Shown: positions 53,701-63,741 of the stretch, in pieces
Layout of the letters: every line of letters starts with the position of its first letter
Numbering within the stretch: position 1 is the stretch's first letter
Assembly (NCBI RefSeq): GCF_009856605.1
Contig: NZ_CP047242.1
Location: 1,796,001-1,860,000, forward strand
Source: Trichormus variabilis 0441
GTDB taxonomy: Bacteria > Cyanobacteriota > Cyanobacteriia > Cyanobacteriales > Nostocaceae
Reading direction: 5' to 3'
DNA length: 64,000 bases
Position numbers and translations under genes: made by a program
The notes under the pieces: model-generated
Seen by the model: only the letters and a program-made list of their open reading frames with translations
The model's database searches: none
Told to the model about the DNA's origin: nothing

Positions 53701-54867
53701 ATGTCTAATCGTCCTATATATCTTGATTGTCACGCTACCACACCTCTAGATGAACAAGTATTAGCAGCAATGCTACCTTACTTTACGGAAAAATTTGGCA
53801 ACCCGGCTAGTATCGGCCATATTTATGGTTGGGAAGCAGAGGCGGCTGTGAAACAAGCACGGGAAATTTTAGCAGCAGCAATTAACGCTAGTCCAGAAGA
53901 AATTGTCTTTACTAGTGGGGCTACAGAAGCGAATAATTTAGCGATTAAAGGTGTGGCTGAGGCTTATTTTCAAAAAGGTCAGCATATTATCACTGTTGCC
54001 ACTGAACATCATGCTGTACTTGACCCTTGTGAATATTTAAAAACCCTTGGTTTTGAGATAACTATTTTGCCAGTCCAAGCAGATGGATTAATTGATTTAG
54101 CCCAATTAGAAAAAGCGTTGCGTCCTGAGACAATTTTAGTATCGGTGATGGCGGCTAATAACGAAATTGGGGTGTTGCAACCTTTGGCAGAAATTGGGGA
54201 AATATGCCGCAGTCACAATATAATTTTTCACACAGATGCAGCCCAAGCTATTGGCAAAATTCCTCTCGATGTGCAAGCGATGAACATCGATTTGATGTCT
54301 CTGACAGCCCACAAAGTTTACGGGCCTAAGGGTATTGGTGCATTATACGTCCGCAGGCGCAATCCCAGAGTCCAACTCGCACCCCAGCAGCATGGCGGCG
54401 GACATGAACGGGGAATGCGTTCTGGGACGTTGTATACACCGCAAATTGTCGGTTTTGCCAAAGCTGTAGAAATCGCCCTCGCAGAACAGACAATGGAAAA
54501 TCAGCGCCTTACCCAGCTAAGGGATAGATTGTGGTCACAACTTGCACAATTGGAAGGAATACACCTCAACGGACATCCCACCCAGAGACTAGCCGGAAAC
54601 TTGAATATCAGCATTGAAGGGGTGGACGGTGCTGCACTCCAGTTGGGTTTACAGCCTGTTGTGGCGGTGTCTTCTGGTTCTGCTTGTTCCTCCACCAAAA
54701 CTGCGCCCTCCCACGTCCTCACAGCTTTAGGAAGTCCAGAAAAACTAGCCTATGCTTCTATTCGCTTCGGTATTGGACGCTTTAATACAGCAGAAGAAAT
54801 TGATATAGTAGCGAAATATGCGATCGCTACTATTCAAAGTTTACGTAAACAAGCAAGTTTGGTATAG
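53701..54867 (+). CDS. Cysteine desulfurase (NifS/IscS group I)
   Basis: 388 residues. IYLDCHATTPLDEQVLAAMLPYF, GNPASIGHIYGWEAEAAV, PLP lysine in SLTAHKVYGPKGIGALYVRR, and active Cys in SSGSACSSTKTAPSHVL. Group I, distinct from the group II SufS at 42.4 kb, so it may serve other thiolation or Fe-S routes. It is not beside other nif genes. No ribosome site, consistent with coupling to the preceding gene. Confidence 0.92.
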   Translation: MSNRPIYLDCHATTPLDEQVLAAMLPYFTEKFGNPASIGHIYGWEAEAAVKQAREILAAAINASPEEIVFTSGATEANNLAIKGVAEAYFQKGQHIITVATEHHAVLDPCEYLKTLGFEITILPVQADGLIDLAQLEKALRPETILVSVMAANNEIGVLQPLAEIGEICRSHNIIFHTDAAQAIGKIPLDVQAMNIDLMSLTAHKVYGPKGIGALYVRRRNPRVQLAPQQHGGGHERGMRSGTLYTPQIVGFAKAVEIALAEQTMENQRLTQLRDRLWSQLAQLEGIHLNGHPTQRLAGNLNISIEGVDGAALQLGLQPVVAVSSGSACSSTKTAPSHVLTALGSPEKLAYASIRFGIGRFNTAEEIDIVAKYAIATIQSLRKQASLV

Positions 54868-54892
54868 GAAGAAACTTATTCCCAACCGTCAA

Positions 54893-55864
54893 CTAATAAG
54901 GGTCTGAATTGAACCTCCCGCGCTTCACACTCCTGAAGTAATAACCCCTGGCTGGTGGATTATTTAAATCAAAAGTGTCGCCACAGGGGATACGCCAAAT
55001 TTTGTAGTCAGAATATGTGAGTGGTGTCCGGGGTTTGCAGATTTCTGGGGGATGGTCGCCTAAGACGAAATAAGCGGCGTTTCTCCCCAAGACTTTTGCC
55101 TTACCATATTTATCTACAACAACTGATGTCTCCTCACTAATGGCTATCCCTAAGGCACTTCTAGACACACCATCTTGAATTTGTCTGGCAATAAAAGCCA
55201 TGATTCTTCCCATGCGTTTACGACTATCAAAGTGGGTGTCAATGATGGTTCCTTGTAAATGTGACCATTGGAAGAAGTTGTAGGTAAAGGTAATGTTTTG
55301 GTAAGGGTCTTCAAGTGCGTCTTTGGTTTCGATGGGGTCTTCGCAAGCACAAGCGTCGTAGATGAAATCACTCAAAATCATTGCCCCTGCGCTAGTACCA
55401 CCAACGGCTCCGCCTCTGCGGTAAACTGACGCTACAGCTTTTTCTAACTTGGTGTTTTTCCAGCTACGAATATATTGACATTGGTCGCCACCTGCGAAGA
55501 AAACTACACCAGCATTGAGGACTTTCTGGACAATATCATCTCTGTTAGCATCTTGGCGATTGCTGATAACCAACGTCTGCACGGAGTTTACACCGGACAT
55601 TCGATAAATCAGGTGATTGTAGTCATTCCCGCCGTAAGTGCGGAGAACGACAACGTTAACCTTAGCGGTTCCCCTGACTTGGTTAATCATCCACTGAATA
55701 GCCGCTTCCACATCCGGGCCGCCCCCACCTAAGTTAAGGACAGGGCCAGCTAGGGCAGGAAGAACCTCGACAGTGTTGCCCTGAAACAAGAGTTTCAGGT
55801 ATGCTGTAAGACGGGATATAAAATTCTTCCAGCACTTTGCTATATTTGGGAATGCCCTTGTCAT
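54893..55864 (-). CDS. Cyanophycinase-like S51 family peptidase
   Basis: 323 residues from ATG 55864, with AAAAGG about 6 bases upstream (the frame can be read six codons further to a TTG). The catalytic Ser is S158 in GGTSAGAMILSDF; FAGGDQCQYIRSWKNT is the oxyanion-loop region and VLRTYGGNDYNHLIYRM follows VNVVVL. The family includes cyanophycinase, which splits cyanophycin to beta-Asp-Arg dipeptides. Start AFPNIAKCWKNF and length are unlike the classic ~270-residue enzymes, so it may be the second cyanophycinase paralogue or a relative. Confidence 0.85.
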   Translation of the reverse strand: MTRAFPNIAKCWKNFISRLTAYLKLLFQGNTVEVLPALAGPVLNLGGGGPDVEAAIQWMINQVRGTAKVNVVVLRTYGGNDYNHLIYRMSGVNSVQTLVISNRQDANRDDIVQKVLNAGVVFFAGGDQCQYIRSWKNTKLEKAVASVYRRGGAVGGTSAGAMILSDFIYDACACEDPIETKDALEDPYQNITFTYNFFQWSHLQGTIIDTHFDSRKRMGRIMAFIARQIQDGVSRSALGIAISEETSVVVDKYGKAKVLGRNAAYFVLGDHPPEICKPRTPLTYSDYKIWRIPCGDTFDLNNPPARGYYFRSVKRGRFNSDPY

Positions 55865-56028
55865 ACGAACCTTTTGGAGCAAACTGCAACTATTGCTTAA
55901 TTTCGCACTCCAAAGGCTAAAATTCCCAGCGTACAGGGCTTGTACTGTTTGTTAGCGCTGGATAACGCCAAGTAATTATTGATTCCCTGAGTTTCTCTGC
56001 GAAAACCTCAGCTTGTCTTTACATTTTG

Positions 56029-57216
56029 TTACCATTCAACTTGCGATCGCTCTTTCACCACTCGTTGATAAACAGCTTGGGTTTGTTGGGCTAATTTCGG
56101 CCAGCTAAAGCGGTGTTCCAAATCCTTATAGGCGTTATCAATCAGCCATTGACTATAACCCGGATTTTTCAAAACTTCTAGAATTCCCCAAGCCAAAGAA
56201 TCGTGGTTATTCACCCAAGTTACGATACCTGTTCGGGTATGCTGCACTACTTCAGGGAAGCCGCCTGTATCGGACACCACTACGGGAACCCGCGAGGCGA
56301 AGCTTTCTAAAGCTACAATCCCAAAGGGTTCGTAAAGACTAGGAAATACTGCACAATCAGCCACAGTTTGGAATTTGTCCAAATACTCATCGGAAAGAAA
56401 ACCGGTAAAGTAACATTTGTGCCAAATTCCTAAATCCCAAGCCTGACGTTTAAGATTGTCAGTATTACCACCACCAACAATCACAAATTTTACGTAGCCG
56501 CCCATTTCTGATAGGACTTTGGGGGCTGCATTGATTAAATTTGATACACCTTTTTCATAAGTCATGCGACCAACATAGTAGACAATCTTCTCATGGTCTT
56601 CGGCAAATTGACGACGAAAATCTTGAGCATGAAAATCTTCGTGGTGCTGTTTCTTTTCTGGTCGAATACCGTTATAAATCACATCGATTTTATCCCAGGG
56701 ACTTTCTAGGGTGCGCCCTACTTCTTGGCGCATATAGTTGGTACAGACGATAATTCGCCAGGCGTTGTAGGCGAGTAGGTTTTCTTTGTCGTGAATGTAG
56801 CGTTGGGTGTCGTTGTGAATCCCGTTGTAGCGTCCGTATTCTGTGGCGTGGATAGTAGCAATCAGGGGAATTTTAAAGTTATGCTTAAGAGCGATCGCTG
56901 CATCTCCCACTAGCCAATCATGGGCATGGATTAAATCAAACGGCCCTTCCTCCGTAATTAACTTCCCACCGTGATGTCCCATGCTTTGGTTCAGATTAAC
57001 TACCCAGTGAAAAAAGTCATTACTATGAGAAACTGGTACTCGATGTACGTGTATTCCCTCCACGACTTCGTACATCGATGCTTGACCAACTTCTACCGTA
57101 ATTAGATGGATTTCATGCCCTAGCTTTACCAGTTCAGGATATAGTTCCGCCACATGACGAGCAATACCGCCAACTATTCTCGGTGGAAATTCCCAACTTA
57201 GTACCAATATCTTCAT
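56029..57216 (-). CDS. Glycosyltransferase family 4
   Basis: 395 residues. The GT-B start is MKILVLSWEFPPRIVGGIARHVAELYPEL; the C-terminal nucleotide-sugar motif is SLYEPFGIVALESFASRVPVVVSDTGGFPEVV (E-x7-E). YYVGRMTYEKGVSNLI is the mid-hinge. It resembles starch/glycogen synthase-type GT4 enzymes; donor and acceptor are unknown. The product is likely cell-surface or storage polysaccharide. Ends 146 bases from the S51 gene start, same strand. Confidence 0.9.
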   Translation of the reverse strand: MKILVLSWEFPPRIVGGIARHVAELYPELVKLGHEIHLITVEVGQASMYEVVEGIHVHRVPVSHSNDFFHWVVNLNQSMGHHGGKLITEEGPFDLIHAHDWLVGDAAIALKHNFKIPLIATIHATEYGRYNGIHNDTQRYIHDKENLLAYNAWRIIVCTNYMRQEVGRTLESPWDKIDVIYNGIRPEKKQHHEDFHAQDFRRQFAEDHEKIVYYVGRMTYEKGVSNLINAAPKVLSEMGGYVKFVIVGGGNTDNLKRQAWDLGIWHKCYFTGFLSDEYLDKFQTVADCAVFPSLYEPFGIVALESFASRVPVVVSDTGGFPEVVQHTRTGIVTWVNNHDSLAWGILEVLKNPGYSQWLIDNAYKDLEHRFSWPKLAQQTQAVYQRVVKERSQVEW

Positions 57217-57945
57217 TGACTAAACTCCCCAATGCTTTCAGCAATTAAAAATTAAGAAAATTCCTAACGGTCAGCATTTTGGCTTTTGTGACCTTGGAAC
57301 GTAAAAGAACGTTAGCTGATAAATATCTAAAAATATGAGATTGACACTTACACAGAATTTGGTTACTAAAATTTTCGGATTTTTTTACATTTTTTGCGAT
57401 TTTAGTGGGAAAAAGTTATCAGAGCTTTAATGAAGGTCTTTAGATTAGCTGATCAAAGCCACATTAAAATGAAGTCTCTTACCCCTCACCAGTAGGTGGA
57501 GTGTAAAATCTAAGATATAAAATTAGAAAAGCTTATAGTATACATTTTTCCACTAATAACTATCAAAAGGAACAATTTTAAATTTTAGTGGAGTGTAAGT
57601 TGCAGGAAATTGCGTATTTTTACGTAGTTAATTAAAATCGTTTTTACAATATTTATATTTAAGCCCCTCTCCGCGTCGGAGCGGATGTTTCCTCCGTTCA
57701 GAACTTTTCAAGAGAGAGGGGTTTGGGGAGAGGTCATCGAACTCACGTCTACTTATATGTCTTGATGATATCCTTGAAGTGATTAAAAATACAAGAATGT
57801 AGAAGGTACATTCTGTCCTTCTACATTCTTGGTAAGCATGAATTTAATTAAATATGCCGATGATTTTCTGATGGTTTTCCTAATGCAGATACGCAAGATG
57901 AGACATCCAGCCTAGTTAGCTGAGTCAGGCACTAAGCTATAGTCT
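57217..57945. other. Long spacer between lepA and the glycosyltransferase
   Basis: About 730 bases, AT-rich. Features: two copies of GTGGAGTGTAA (57496 and 57588), an AGCCCCTCTCC/GAGAGGGGTTTGGGGAGAGG repeat (57661-57733) and the lepA terminator. No gene with a good start was found on either strand. Confidence 0.5.
57785..57830 (-). terminator. Terminator of lepA
   Basis: A perfect 14-bp inverted repeat (AAGAATGTAGAAGG / CCTTCTACATTCTT, loop 10). On the minus strand it is followed by TGTATTTTTAATC. About 115 bases past the lepA stop. Confidence 0.75.
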
Positions 57946-59757
57946 CTAGCTTTGATCTAAACGCAAGACAGCCATAAAAGCTTCCTGGGGTACATCGACT
58001 GTACCAACAGATTTCATCCGCTTTTTACCTTTTGCTTGTTTCTGCAAGAGTTTCTTCTTTCGGCTGATGTCACCGCCATAACACTTGGCGAGTACATCTT
58101 TACGCAAGGCGGGAATATGTTCGCTGGCGATGACTTTGCTACCAATAGACGCTTGAATGGGGACTTTAAATTGATGACGAGGAATTAATTCCTTGAGTTT
58201 TTCCGCCATTGAACGTCCCACACCATAGGCTTTATCTCGGTGAACAATCATGGCTAAGGAATCGACAGGATCACCATTAATCATGATGTCCAACTTCACC
58301 AAGGGGTTCTCACGATAGCCGATGAGGTGATATTCCATACTGGCATAACCACGCGATCGCGATTTCATTTGGTCGAAAAAGTCGGTAACAACTTCTGCCA
58401 AAGGAATTTCGTAGGTGAGGGTGGTACGTCCTTGGGTGAGATATTTCATATCTTTGAAGATACCCCGGCGATTTTGCGACAACTCCATTAAAGTGCCGAC
58501 ATAGGTTTCCGGTGTAATCATTTCCACTTTGACGTATGGTTCCTCAATCCTTTCGCGATCGTTGGGGGCTGGTAAATGGCTAGGATTATCTATATACAGT
58601 TCTTCGCCTTTGGTGGTGATGACTTTATACACCACGGAGGGGGCTGTAATAATTAAATCTAGGTCATACTCTCGTTCCAAGCGTTCCTGGACGATTTCCA
58701 TGTGCAGCAAACCCAAGAACCCGCAACGGAAGCCAAAACCCATCGCGCTGGAGGTTTCTGGTTCGTATTGCAGTGCGGCATCATTTAGCCTCAGTTTCTC
58801 TAAAGCTTCCCGCAAGTCTTCAAATTGATCGGCATCAATGGGGAACATTCCACAAAAAACCATTGGATTGGCTTCTGTGTAGCCAGGTAAAGCTTCTGCT
58901 GCTTTGGCGTTGCATAAAGTGATTGTGTCACCCACCCGCGCATCAGCTACCGCTTTAATGGCTGCGCCGAAATAACCCACTTCCCCAGCGTGGAGTTCAT
59001 CCACGGGTTTTTGGGTGGGAGAAAGAACGCCTAATTCATCGATTTCGTATTCTTTCTCGGAAGCCATGAGATAGACGCGATCGCCTTTTTTCACGGTTCC
59101 ATCCATCACACGGAAGTATACAATAACACCACGATAGATATCATAATAACTATCGAAGATTAATGCTCGTAGGCGCTGATCAACTGTATTGGGTGGTGGT
59201 GGTATACGCTCAACAACGGCTTCAAGAATTTCACTAATGCCGATTCCTTCTTTAGCAGAAGCGAGAATTGCCCCACTGCAATCTAGACCAATAATTTCTT
59301 CAATTTCACCGATTACCCGGTCTGGTTCTGCCCCTGGTAAGTCGATTTTGTTCAGAACTGGGATAATTTCTAGATTATGTTCAAGAGCTAAATACACGTT
59401 TGCCAGAGTTTGCGCCTCAACCCCTTGAGATGCGTCCACCACTAACAAAGCGCCCTCACAAGCCGCCAAACTGCGGGAAACTTCATAGGAAAAGTCCACA
59501 TGGCCTGGCGTATCAATTAAATTCAGTACATACTGCTGCCCATCTTTGGCTTGATAATTCATCCGGGCAGCTTGCAGCTTAATTGTAATGCCGCGCTCCC
59601 GTTCCAAATCCATGTTGTCGAGAAACTGTTCCTTCATTTGCCGCTCGTCAACAGTGCCAGTGGCTTGCAGTAAGCGATCGGCCAGGGTAGATTTCCCATG
59701 ATCGATGTGAGCAATAATACAAAAATTGCGAATGCGAACTGCGGGAACGTCAGTCAT
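57946..59757 (-). CDS. lepA: Elongation factor 4 (back-translocase) LepA
   Basis: 603 residues. GTPase motifs [48 protein letters not shown]; translation-factor domains II-III, and the LepA-specific C terminus ([22 protein letters not shown] ... [24 protein letters not shown]). It acts on stalled ribosomes. Length 603 is standard. Confidence 0.97.
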   Translation of the reverse strand: MTDVPAVRIRNFCIIAHIDHGKSTLADRLLQATGTVDERQMKEQFLDNMDLERERGITIKLQAARMNYQAKDGQQYVLNLIDTPGHVDFSYEVSRSLAACEGALLVVDASQGVEAQTLANVYLALEHNLEIIPVLNKIDLPGAEPDRVIGEIEEIIGLDCSGAILASAKEGIGISEILEAVVERIPPPPNTVDQRLRALIFDSYYDIYRGVIVYFRVMDGTVKKGDRVYLMASEKEYEIDELGVLSPTQKPVDELHAGEVGYFGAAIKAVADARVGDTITLCNAKAAEALPGYTEANPMVFCGMFPIDADQFEDLREALEKLRLNDAALQYEPETSSAMGFGFRCGFLGLLHMEIVQERLEREYDLDLIITAPSVVYKVITTKGEELYIDNPSHLPAPNDRERIEEPYVKVEMITPETYVGTLMELSQNRRGIFKDMKYLTQGRTTLTYEIPLAEVVTDFFDQMKSRSRGYASMEYHLIGYRENPLVKLDIMINGDPVDSLAMIVHRDKAYGVGRSMAEKLKELIPRHQFKVPIQASIGSKVIASEHIPALRKDVLAKCYGGDISRKKKLLQKQAKGKKRMKSVGTVDVPQEAFMAVLRLDQS

Positions 59758-60077
59758 ATACTAATCTGTGCTGAAGCAGCAACCAAGGTTAAAAGAGCAT
59801 TTTACTTCATGTATTTTAATGCTTTATTAGTCAACGCGCATTAAGAAGACGGGAGGGGAAACAATTCAAAATTCAAAATTAGGAATCAATGACTTACGCA
59901 CCACTCTGATTTTTCACGCTATGTGGAAAAGCTAACGAGAAACCTAACCCCCTAACCCCCTTCCCTCATAGGGAAGGGGGAAAAGTTAAAGCCTCTACGC
60001 CACTTGCGTGACTGTCGCGGGAAACCCTTTCGGCAGTTCCTTCTCCTTGCAGAGGAGAGGTTTGCCCTACACCCTAA
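59758..60077. other. Repeat-bearing spacer
   Basis: About 320 bases. CAAAATT heptamers (59867-59880), a single family A end (ATGACTTACGCACC at about 59889), and a CCTAACCC/CCTTCCCTCATAGGGAAGG hairpin repeat (about 59942-60060) like those of family D. No gene. Confidence 0.5.
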
Positions 60078-62969
60078 TCATTCTGGTCGTAAATCGTTGG
60101 ATAGTTCCACAATCCCCCTAGACCCGTCGATTCTGACTCGTTGACCATCTTGCAGAATCCAGGTTGCGCCTTTAACATCCATCACCGCAGGTATACCGTA
60201 TTCTCGTGCGACGATCGCCCCGTGGGAAAGTCTACCGCCGGCTTCTGCAACTAATCCTCCGGCTCTGACTAAGAGAGGGGCCCAGCCGGAATCTGTATAG
60301 GGTACTACTAGTATTGTATCTTTATCGATGTCTGGTAAGTTCTGTAAGTTTCGCACCACTTTGATTCTGCCTTCGGCTTGTCCGTGGCTGGCGGCAATAC
60401 CTTGTAATATTTGGTCAGAGTATACGTCTGTGGTTTCTGAAGGATGGGGGGGTATATTACCGTAGACTACCAGGGGGACTTGTTCAATTTGACTGTCTTG
60501 GTGGAATTGCGATCGCCTAAATTGGATTAGTTCGTTTAAGCTAACTCTTAACTCATTATTGGTATCTGCTAATAAATCTCGTAATTCATCGAGTTCTAAA
60601 AAGAAGATATCCCCTACTTGCTTGAGTACTCCTGATTTCAGCAGAATTTTTTCTAAAGCCACGAATCTCCACCGTAATTCGGCTAATAGGCGCGAATAAA
60701 GCTCGGTGACTCGCCCTTTAATATCTACTCGTCGTTGTACAGTCCCCCGTTTGCGTTTCGGGGCGACAACTTTTTTGGCTTCTAATTCGGCTTTTTCTGG
60801 CTCACTGAGTTGAATTAACTGGACAAATAACTGTTTGATGGGTTGGGGGTCTTCTTTCCAAGTGGGGACAGCGATATTTGTGCCGACATCACTCAAATAA
60901 CCGTAATCTTCCAATAATTCGTTAAATTCATAGAGGATTTTTTCTCCCCCTGGGACTTGCGCCAATGTATCGAAGACTTGCTCAGGTTCACACTCTGGTA
61001 ATATCTGTTTGGCATCTACAGCTAAAGCTCTGAGTGAGCGTAAAGCGGCTACTTCTGGGGTGACGCTGTTATCAATTTGCTCATCTTTCACCCGAAAAAC
61101 TCCCTGTCTGATAGCGGCACTCAGGGGAGCTAAAATGCTGTAATAAGTGCCACGGCGCATCAATTCTAGGTTGAAATCAATCCCGGCTAGCAGTTCTCCT
61201 ATCTCTTGTTCCTCTAGGGAAACATTGGCTAATTGAGATAACCCCGGAATAAATACCTTTTGGTAATCTTGTTTAAAGTCTTTCTCTAAATTGAGTTCTT
61301 GTTTCAGTAACTTGAATAATCCCGGCAGATTTTGTAAGGTGGACTGCAACGGCGGTTTACTGATTTTTGCACCCCTCGTTAAAAACTCTAGACTTTCTGG
61401 CGGTAATCCCATCCTGAGGAAAATTTCTCCTAGAAGAGAGGCGTTAAAGTAGGCTCTAGAGTAGTGCAGGGTTGCCGTTTCTGTAAAATCCAATCCTGTA
61501 GAGCGATCGCCTAACACTATCGTAAAAATATCACCCCAAACGCTACAAGTTAAGGGACGATTAATCGACCAAGTTAAGGGATGCACCACACCTGGAATCA
61601 CTTCCGCCGCGATTTTCCTTGTCCAAATGGGTAATAAGGTGGTGATTGGTCTTGCTTGCAATAACCACAGGGTTTGACCGTCGTAACTCCACTCGATATC
61701 TTGAGGTACTCCCAGATAACGCTTTTCCAGCCGACGAGCTAAGTAAGCCACTTGTTTAATTAATGCCTGGGGTACTCTTCCGGTACCTTCTAGTTTCACC
61801 GAAGACAAATTATCGGCCTCCAGCACAAAAGCCCGATATTGTTCTGGTGTGACTTTGCCGGAAACAACTTGAGTAGGGCTACCGGGTAGGGCTTCGATAA
61901 TCACCGCATCACCTTGCTGGGTAATAGGATCACGGCTAAAAGCTACCCCAGAATAGGCGCTTTGGACTTGTTGTTGAATCAGGACTGACATGGCTGTGTC
62001 GGGTAAACCGCGATCGCGCCGATACTGCACAGCCGGTGAATAATTATATGATTCTCTGACTTCTGTAATGGCTTGTTGTAGTTGCTGATAACTGGCAACT
62101 TGGATCACTGTTAAATATTGCCCAGCCGCCGAAGCCTGTTCTGAGTCTTCCCCAATGGCGGAAGAACGGACAACTATGGGTGATAATTCGGAAGGTTGGA
62201 GGAATTCTAATAACTTTTCTGGATCGTCTCCAGGGGTGAGTACCCAACCCTTTGGTACTTGATAACCCCAGCGCTTAATTTGAGATAAAGTAGCGGCTTT
62301 GTGTCCCACGATCGCCGGATCTAACTCATCATCTAAACTGAGGATGACATCATTGCCCTGTAAATATTCAAATGCGCCTTGTGACTCTGCATCTACCTCT
62401 TGGGAAGACAAATCCAAGTCGTCAGGAATTTTCTTATAAATCCACCATAACAATCCCGCTAGTGCTACAGCACTAATAATTTTAGGAAAGTCTTCGGCGT
62501 GGAGAAGCACCACAAATAAAGGAAACACAAATAAGACCCCGTACTTTACCACATTTCTCGACTGCAACAGGGTGAAGCTGATAATTGCCAACAGGCTCAC
62601 AAAAATTGTTAGCAGGGGATCATGTACTAATAATCCCCAAACTACGTTGGTTGTCCCCGCCCCTCTGCCCATAAAGTACCTACCGAGTACCAAAGCTATC
62701 AGGGAAAGCAATTCCCAAAATGACCCCTCAGGGAAGAAAGCACGAGCAAGATAAATTGCAGCGACTCCTTTAAGGGCTTCTGATACAACCGCTAAAATCC
62801 CAGCAATTGTGCCACCGTGGTAAAAAGCTGCGGAGACACTGATATTTCTTGTACCTATTTGAGCTAAACGTCTCTTCTTGAGCGCGTAAGTAATCCAAGC
62901 AATTACAGGTAACGCGCCCAAGAAGGGACAGACAATTAATATAACTAAGGCACCCCAAAGTTCTCTCAT
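60078..62969 (-). CDS. Fusion of PlsY-like membrane domain and PEP-synthase-like phosphotransferase
   Basis: 963 residues. Residues about 1-190 hold six or so membrane helices with PlsY-like motifs (ITYALKKRRLAQIGTRNISVSAAFYHGG; GRYFMGRGAGTTNVVWG), glycerol-phosphate acyltransferase type. Residues about 215-450 are a PPDK/PEP-synthase ATP-grasp domain (VGHKAATLSQIKRWGYQVPKGWVLTP; SSAIGEDSEQASAAGQYLTV; DIEWSYDGQTLWLLQARPIT). A helical middle follows (about 450-850), and the C-terminal swivelling domain carries phospho-His H916 in GGRLSHGAIVAREYGIPAVMDV. ATP-grasp plus mobile His also occurs in rifampicin phosphotransferases. The fusion hints at lipid or membrane-linked phosphate transfer. Confidence 0.85.
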   Translation of the reverse strand: MRELWGALVILIVCPFLGALPVIAWITYALKKRRLAQIGTRNISVSAAFYHGGTIAGILAVVSEALKGVAAIYLARAFFPEGSFWELLSLIALVLGRYFMGRGAGTTNVVWGLLVHDPLLTIFVSLLAIISFTLLQSRNVVKYGVLFVFPLFVVLLHAEDFPKIISAVALAGLLWWIYKKIPDDLDLSSQEVDAESQGAFEYLQGNDVILSLDDELDPAIVGHKAATLSQIKRWGYQVPKGWVLTPGDDPEKLLEFLQPSELSPIVVRSSAIGEDSEQASAAGQYLTVIQVASYQQLQQAITEVRESYNYSPAVQYRRDRGLPDTAMSVLIQQQVQSAYSGVAFSRDPITQQGDAVIIEALPGSPTQVVSGKVTPEQYRAFVLEADNLSSVKLEGTGRVPQALIKQVAYLARRLEKRYLGVPQDIEWSYDGQTLWLLQARPITTLLPIWTRKIAAEVIPGVVHPLTWSINRPLTCSVWGDIFTIVLGDRSTGLDFTETATLHYSRAYFNASLLGEIFLRMGLPPESLEFLTRGAKISKPPLQSTLQNLPGLFKLLKQELNLEKDFKQDYQKVFIPGLSQLANVSLEEQEIGELLAGIDFNLELMRRGTYYSILAPLSAAIRQGVFRVKDEQIDNSVTPEVAALRSLRALAVDAKQILPECEPEQVFDTLAQVPGGEKILYEFNELLEDYGYLSDVGTNIAVPTWKEDPQPIKQLFVQLIQLSEPEKAELEAKKVVAPKRKRGTVQRRVDIKGRVTELYSRLLAELRWRFVALEKILLKSGVLKQVGDIFFLELDELRDLLADTNNELRVSLNELIQFRRSQFHQDSQIEQVPLVVYGNIPPHPSETTDVYSDQILQGIAASHGQAEGRIKVVRNLQNLPDIDKDTILVVPYTDSGWAPLLVRAGGLVAEAGGRLSHGAIVAREYGIPAVMDVKGATWILQDGQRVRIDGSRGIVELSNDLRPE

Positions 62970-63256
62970 TTATGAATTTTTGATTTGAGATTAATCTTGC
63001 ACTTAAAACCTCAAATCTTCAATATCTAAAGTTTTTCTACAATTTTGGCTGCTGATTCTGGGGATGTTGTTAGTCGCTTGACGAAGACACATACTGGAAA
63101 TCGATGAGGACTCACGCAATGAAAATTTGTGAGGATTCAGGGGTATGAGGATATGAGGGTTTAATAGCTTTTGATCCTTACCCATAACCCTAATAGGTAT
63201 GTTTTCATACGTAAGCCCTCACTGTATTTCTGATGTCCCTCTAAGCTATTACACGC
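62970..63256. other. Spacer with family A element
   Basis: About 290 bases. It holds a family A-like element at 63105-63221; no supported gene. Confidence 0.45.
63105..63221. repeat. MITE-like element, family A copy 3 (variant)
   Basis: 117 bases with ends TGAGGACTCACGCA and TACGTAAGCCCTCA. Related to the GACTTACGCA ends of copies 1 and 2, with mismatches. Confidence 0.55.
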
Positions 63257-63397
63257 TCAGTTGAGTGCGTAAGCTGCTTGTAACGCCCAAATAATCAAAC
63301 CAGCGATCGCTCCCAACAGTAATACTGTAGAGACGGTAACTACTTTAGGGGAATCGGCCCCTTCAAATTTCATAATTCCGCGATTTAAGTCGGACAT
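63257..63397 (-). CDS. 46-residue single-helix membrane protein, Psb35-like
   Basis: Starts MSDLNRGIMKFEGADSPK and continues VVTVSTVLLLGAIAGLIIWA, then ends LQAAYALN: a short soluble N terminus, then one membrane helix (about 21-40). The ribosome site AAGGAGGA about 9 bases upstream is the best in the window, so it is clearly expressed. It resembles the small thylakoid protein Psb35, which binds high-light-inducible proteins and the CP47 module of photosystem II in Synechocystis; I assign this from memory, so moderately. Downstream, on the same strand, are only spacer and the PlsY-like fusion. Confidence 0.75.
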   Translation of the reverse strand: MSDLNRGIMKFEGADSPKVVTVSTVLLLGAIAGLIIWALQAAYALN

Positions 63398-63741
63398 AAC
63401 TCTGTAATCCTCCTTTTTGACTGGGCTAATTTACCCGTTTTGATTTTAGTCTTTCTATTCGCTGATCAGGCGAAATTACTAATAATATTTTGTTTAAGCT
63501 TTGCAACATTTCCATCAACAATTTTACTGACTCCTCCAGACTAATTGTTCAGTTTTATACGAAATAATCAGGATGAAAGAATAGGGAATAGGAAATGAAG
63601 AATTGCTCAAAAGTCTGTGTTCAATAAATTTACGCAGAAATATTCCATCACATCAAGGGTGATATTTTATTTGTAAAAATGAGTATAATCATTTACTTTG
63701 AATTTAGTTATTTTCCGCGTTTAAGGAAGGGTTGGTGATAA
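63398..63741. other. AT-rich spacer between divergent genes
   Basis: About 340 bases. The short-protein promoter and that of the SGNH gene must lie here. No repeats of note and no frame with a good start. Confidence 0.4.

Noticed and set aside
53701..54867. nif gene cluster start
   Set aside because: NifS-like desulfurase alone is not evidence of nif genes; none are adjacent.
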